NCBI GenBank assembly: GCA_045047085.1
Contig: JASFYT010000002.1
Span: forward strand, 1-64,000
Source of the DNA: GCA-2401155 sp045047085
GTDB lineage: Bacteria > Pseudomonadota > Alphaproteobacteria > Rhizobiales > Rhizobiaceae
Direction of reading: 5' to 3'
Length of the DNA: 64,000 nt
This document shows positions 62,156-64,000 of the stretch, piece by piece; positions within the stretch are counted from its first letter, which is position 1, and every line of letters starts with the position of its first letter. A model generated the notes under the pieces. The model worked only from the letters and a program-made list of their open reading frames with translations, did no database searches and was not told the DNA's origin. Made by a program: the position numbers and the translations under genes.

Positions 62156-63037
62156 TTGAACTCTAATGACCAAAAAGATGCGATTGAGACGCTGAATTGC
62201 AAACTGGATACACTTATCTCATTGATTGAGCGGGCGGTTCCTGAAATCCCGAAGAAAAACGATGTTACAGCGGCTTCAACATTTGTGTGGAATGCGGAAA
62301 AGAGCTGGTTGCAACCAGTTGCAAAGGTCAACCGGGTCGACATGCATTTGTTGAAAGGCATTGGGCGGGTCCGCGATATTTTGCAGGAAAATACAGAACA
62401 GTTCGCCAATGGTATGGCTGCCAATAATGTGTTGCTGTGGGGTGCCCGAGGCATGGGAAAATCATCGCTGGTGAAAGCTGTTCATGCCCATATCAATGCT
62501 GAAAAGCCGAATCATGAACTAAAACTGATTGAAATCCACCGGGAGGATATCCATTCCCTCCCCGCTTTGCTCAATTTGTTGCGCGGGGTTTCTCAACGCA
62601 TCATCGTATATTGTGACGACCTCTCCTTCGATAACGACGATTCCTCGTATAAATCGCTAAAAGCTGCTCTGGACGGGGGCGTCGAAGGGCGCCCGGAAAA
62701 TGTGATATTCTACGCCACATCAAACCGTCGCCATCTCTTGCCGCGCGATATGATTGAGAATGAGCGCTCTACCGCCATTAATCCGAGCGAGGCAGTGGAG
62801 GAGAAAGTTTCTCTTTCCGACCGTTTCGGTCTTTGGCTTGGATTCCATAAATGCAGTCAGGATGAATATCTGGAAATGATCAATGGCTATGCAGAGCATT
62901 TTGCACTTAATGTGAAAGAGGAAGAATTGCGACATGGAGCGCTTGAATGGGCAACCACACGCGGCAGCAGGTCTGGACGCGTGGCCTGGCAATTCATTCA
63001 GAATTTAGCTGGGAAGCAAGGGAAAACTATCGGGTAA
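62156..63037 (+). CDS. DUF815 AAA+ ATPase
   Basis: 293 residues. Walker A WGARGMGKSSLVKA near residue 100, Walker B IIVYCDDLSF near 150, and a sensor-like FYATSNRRHLLP near 185. The domain order fits the DUF815 family, which lies near secDF in many alphaproteobacteria. The start is a TTG with AAGGAAG upstream. It is divergent from yajC. Biochemical role unknown. Confidence 0.88.
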   Translation: MNSNDQKDAIETLNCKLDTLISLIERAVPEIPKKNDVTAASTFVWNAEKSWLQPVAKVNRVDMHLLKGIGRVRDILQENTEQFANGMAANNVLLWGARGMGKSSLVKAVHAHINAEKPNHELKLIEIHREDIHSLPALLNLLRGVSQRIIVYCDDLSFDNDDSSYKSLKAALDGGVEGRPENVIFYATSNRRHLLPRDMIENERSTAINPSEAVEEKVSLSDRFGLWLGFHKCSQDEYLEMINGYAEHFALNVKEEELRHGALEWATTRGSRSGRVAWQFIQNLAGKQGKTIG

Positions 63038-63928
63038 TTATTGAGGCTTGGGCCAATTGATTGCTGCAACACCAATGATTGCTGCCAATAGTCCTAATCC
63101 TACTACGGGTGTTATGTGCTCGCCAAGAAAAACGATGCCCAGCAAGACACCGACGCCTGCCCTCAAATAAGCCTGACTTGCAACGCCTAGTGAACCGAGC
63201 GTATTGACCAATCGATAGTAGATTAACAGTGCAACCCCCGTGCAAATGACGGATAGTGCCAGTGTCGCCAAAACCGCCTGCCCCGAAGGTGCTAACGCCA
63301 ATGGATTGTCAAATATAAAGGCTAGCGGCACCAGACATAGGGTCGCCCAGATCATGGTGCCAGCAGACGTAACTGTGGGGGAGAGGTGGGCAAATTTCCT
63401 TCCATAGATTGCGGCCCCTGCATAAAGTAGCGCGCCAGCAAGGGCAGCAAGTTGCCCCAATATATGGTCTCCAAAACCATCCAACACATCAACGCCGACG
63501 ATTAATACCACGCCAAACATCCCAATACATGCTCCAAACAACTTCAGTTTTCCAATGGGTTCATGGCGGGTGAAGGTAACTGTGATTATAAATATGAAAA
63601 TTGGGGATGTAGAATTGAGAACACTTGCCAGTCCGCTATCAATATATTGCTGTCCCCACGCCAATACGGTCCAAGCAGCAATGCTGTTCAATATCGCTTG
63701 AATGAACAACATTCGCCATGTTTTAGCATCTCTTGGGAATCGTTTCTTTTGCCAAGCCATGACCAGCAGCAAAAACAATGCAGCAATTGAAACCCGTATT
63801 GCAATCAATGTGAACGGAGGAATTTCAGCTACCGCAATTTTTATGAAGAGATAGGATGATCCCCATAATATCGCCAACAATATCAATAATGCTATTTCAT
63901 TGCGCAATGTGGGTGCTGTTGTGTTCAC
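63038..63928 (-). CDS. DMT-superfamily exporter (two EamA domains)
   Basis: 296 residues, ten helices in two EamA repeats (residues about 12-140 and 155-290). Typical segments are ILWGSSYLFIKIAVAEIPPF near 20 and VASQAYLRAGVGVLLGIVFL near 250. Members export amino acids or metabolites; the substrate is unknown. It converges with the DUF815 gene with no gap. 72 bases remain beyond its start, without a recognisable gene. Confidence 0.88.
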   Translation of the reverse strand: MNTTAPTLRNEIALLILLAILWGSSYLFIKIAVAEIPPFTLIAIRVSIAALFLLLVMAWQKKRFPRDAKTWRMLFIQAILNSIAAWTVLAWGQQYIDSGLASVLNSTSPIFIFIITVTFTRHEPIGKLKLFGACIGMFGVVLIVGVDVLDGFGDHILGQLAALAGALLYAGAAIYGRKFAHLSPTVTSAGTMIWATLCLVPLAFIFDNPLALAPSGQAVLATLALSVICTGVALLIYYRLVNTLGSLGVASQAYLRAGVGVLLGIVFLGEHITPVVGLGLLAAIIGVAAINWPKPQ

Positions 63929-64000
63929 TATGGTTTTACCAATGGAGCATGAGGGCCAGAAGCCAGCGTGAGGAGCGTGCGATCTTCACGTAGCAGGAAT

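Noticed and set aside
1..64000. CRISPR array, tRNA, rRNA, prophage or riboswitch
   Set aside because: No regularly spaced repeats, no cloverleaf-like segments near gene gaps, no phage structural genes, and no known riboswitch core seen upstream of ilvD, moaA or transporter genes.

Overview
The window is a 64 kb stretch of chromosome from an alphaproteobacterium, most likely of the Rhizobiales (Hyphomicrobiales). The evidence is an ExoR-type Sel1 repeat protein, a fused SecDF with YajC, Mth938-domain and phytoene-synthase-like genes beside it, the gph/rpiA/DUF2059/gor neighbourhood, small DUF1127 proteins, and an alphaproteobacterial LexA box (GTTC-N7-GTTC) between ssb and uvrA. GC content looks moderate. 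Coding density is high except in the first 3.4 kb. I see no rRNA, tRNA or CRISPR array.

Layout. 1-3.4 kb is a decaying accessory region: an acyltransferase fragment, two convergent gene remnants, an internally deleted IS5-family (IS427-like) element, a lipoprotein hydrolase, and an ECF sigma factor reduced to its C-terminal half beside an intact anti-sigma factor. 3.7-7.6 kb holds an amino-acid ABC transporter without its ATPase, a hydratase, and a LysR regulator divergent from a DUF1127 gene across a palindromic operator. 7.6-9.3 kb holds a reductive-dehalogenase-like Fe-S protein and a universal stress protein downstream of an FNR/FixK-like site. 9.4-12.6 kb is a choline/betaine ABC transporter (choXWV). 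12.6-15.4 kb is a Cpx-like envelope-stress system (CpxP/Spy-like protein, response regulator, histidine kinase) with a perfect CpxR-type direct repeat upstream. 15.4-17.4 kb makes GDP-L-fucose (gmd, fcl). 17.5-22.9 kb holds an isochorismatase-like hydrolase, a two-subunit molybdenum hydroxylase and a periplasmic 5'-nucleotidase with a LysM domain.

23.2-30.8 kb is one long overlapping operon for an Mrp-type multisubunit cation/proton antiporter. Its order (E, F, G, DUF4040, B, C, D, then two more antiporter-like subunits and one unknown membrane protein) matches the archaeal MBH/MBS layout rather than the classical mrpABCDEFG order. 30.8-37.4 kb carries a cytochrome P450, glutathione reductase, DUF2059, rpiA, gph and a GGDEF-EAL protein. 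37.7-48.4 kb carries fumarase class I, an L,D-transpeptidase, moaA, two small proteins, exoR, ilvD, valS and a membrane protein. 48.4-52.2 kb is the divergent SOS pair ssb/uvrA.

52.2-64 kb carries a GDYXXLXY/DUF2157 pair, a 46-aa DUF1127 protein, trmFO, a fatty-acid-hydroxylase-family gene with a small partner, and the run yajC - secDF - Mth938-domain protein - phytoene-synthase-like protein. The last two resemble the mitochondrial complex I assembly factors NDUFAF3 and NDUFAF6, and the synthase-like protein lacks the aspartate-rich catalytic motifs. A DUF815 ATPase and an EamA exporter close the window. The observations I rank highest are the MBH-ordered antiporter with three antiporter-like subunits, the NDUFAF3/NDUFAF6-like pair beside SecDF, the FNR-box/stress-protein/dehalogenase-like unit, the Cpx-like operon with its box, and the broken sigma factor beside an intact anti-sigma gene.
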